This document shows, one piece after another, positions 36,509 to 36,610 of a stretch of 36,610 nucleotides of DNA. The translations under genes were made by a program, and so were the position numbers. The first letter of the stretch is position 1; every line of letters begins with the position of its first letter. The notes below the pieces were generated by a model, which saw nothing but the letters and a program-made list of their open reading frames with translations, had not been told where the DNA came from and searched no databases. Source of the stretch: Lingula anatina (taxonomy: Eukaryota; Brachiopoda; Lingulata; Lingulida; Lingulidae); contig NW_019775792.1 in the NCBI RefSeq assembly GCF_001039355.2, forward strand, positions 175,067 through 211,676, read 5' to 3'.

Positions 36509-36515
36509 CGACTGA

Positions 36516-36542
36516 TGACGTCGCCGCGTCAGAGTATAAATA
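36516..36542 (+). promoter_or_regulatory. Candidate core promoter facing right: CRE-like site and TATA box
   Basis: TGACGTC at 36516-36522 matches the ATF/CREB core. TATAAATA at 36535-36542 is a strong TATA box, in the context AGTATAAATAGAG. A start site would be expected near 36566-36572. There the sequence GAGAGCGTTTTACAGATTC is repeated almost exactly at 36591-36610, at the window end. The downstream gene is outside the window. Confidence 0.5.
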
Positions 36543-36610
36543 GAGTGGCGCGCTGTATGAAAGAGAGCGTTTTACAGATTCGAGTAAAGTGAGAGCGTTT
36601 TTACAGATTC

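Overview
The window is animal nuclear DNA: AT-rich, intron-dense, full of microsatellites and transposable elements, with metazoan-only domain families (plexin/MET-type Sema-PSI-IPT, SRCR, Ly6/uPAR, CUB). The transposon content (a Penelope-like element with a hammerhead-like motif, Tc1/mariner, Crypton-related sequence, a non-LTR retrotransposon, many MITEs) suits a marine invertebrate such as a mollusc or lancelet. I cannot fix the species from the sequence.

The main gene is a 25-exon receptor gene on the minus strand, from the start codon at 34964 to the stop at 9076. I rebuilt it exon by exon from splice sites and reading phase. All 24 junctions are phase-compatible, and the exons sum to 4725 nt, an exact multiple of three (1574 residues). 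The ectodomain is plexin-type throughout: signal peptide, Sema domain, three PSI modules and a series of IPT/TIG modules up to the plexin-like membrane-proximal strand. After one transmembrane helix the intracellular part is not a plexin GAP domain. It is a complete MET/RON-type tyrosine kinase. A single uninterrupted exon (15263-15617) carries the plexin-like strand, the transmembrane helix and the first part of the kinase glycine loop.

Two plus-strand genes accompany it. At the left (705-8047) is a five-exon gene for a predicted secreted, GPI-anchored protein with one SRCR domain followed by one Ly6/uPAR domain; it converges tail-to-tail with the receptor gene. Inside the 7.4-kb seventh intron of the receptor, on the opposite strand, is a gene for a CUB domain, a Ser/Thr/Pro-rich stalk and a transmembrane helix (25050 to about 27827). 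A candidate TATA/CRE promoter facing right lies at the right edge.

The introns hold most of the mobile DNA. There is an element with doubled inverted ends at the left edge, three copies of a ~200-bp MITE, a Tc1/mariner transposase relic and a TA-target MITE nested in an older repeat. There is also a frameshifted non-LTR retrotransposon, a truncated Penelope-like element with inverted 138-bp terminal repeats, a Crypton/DUF3504-like fragment, several fold-back elements and a probable hAT-type MITE. No tRNA, rRNA or CRISPR was seen.
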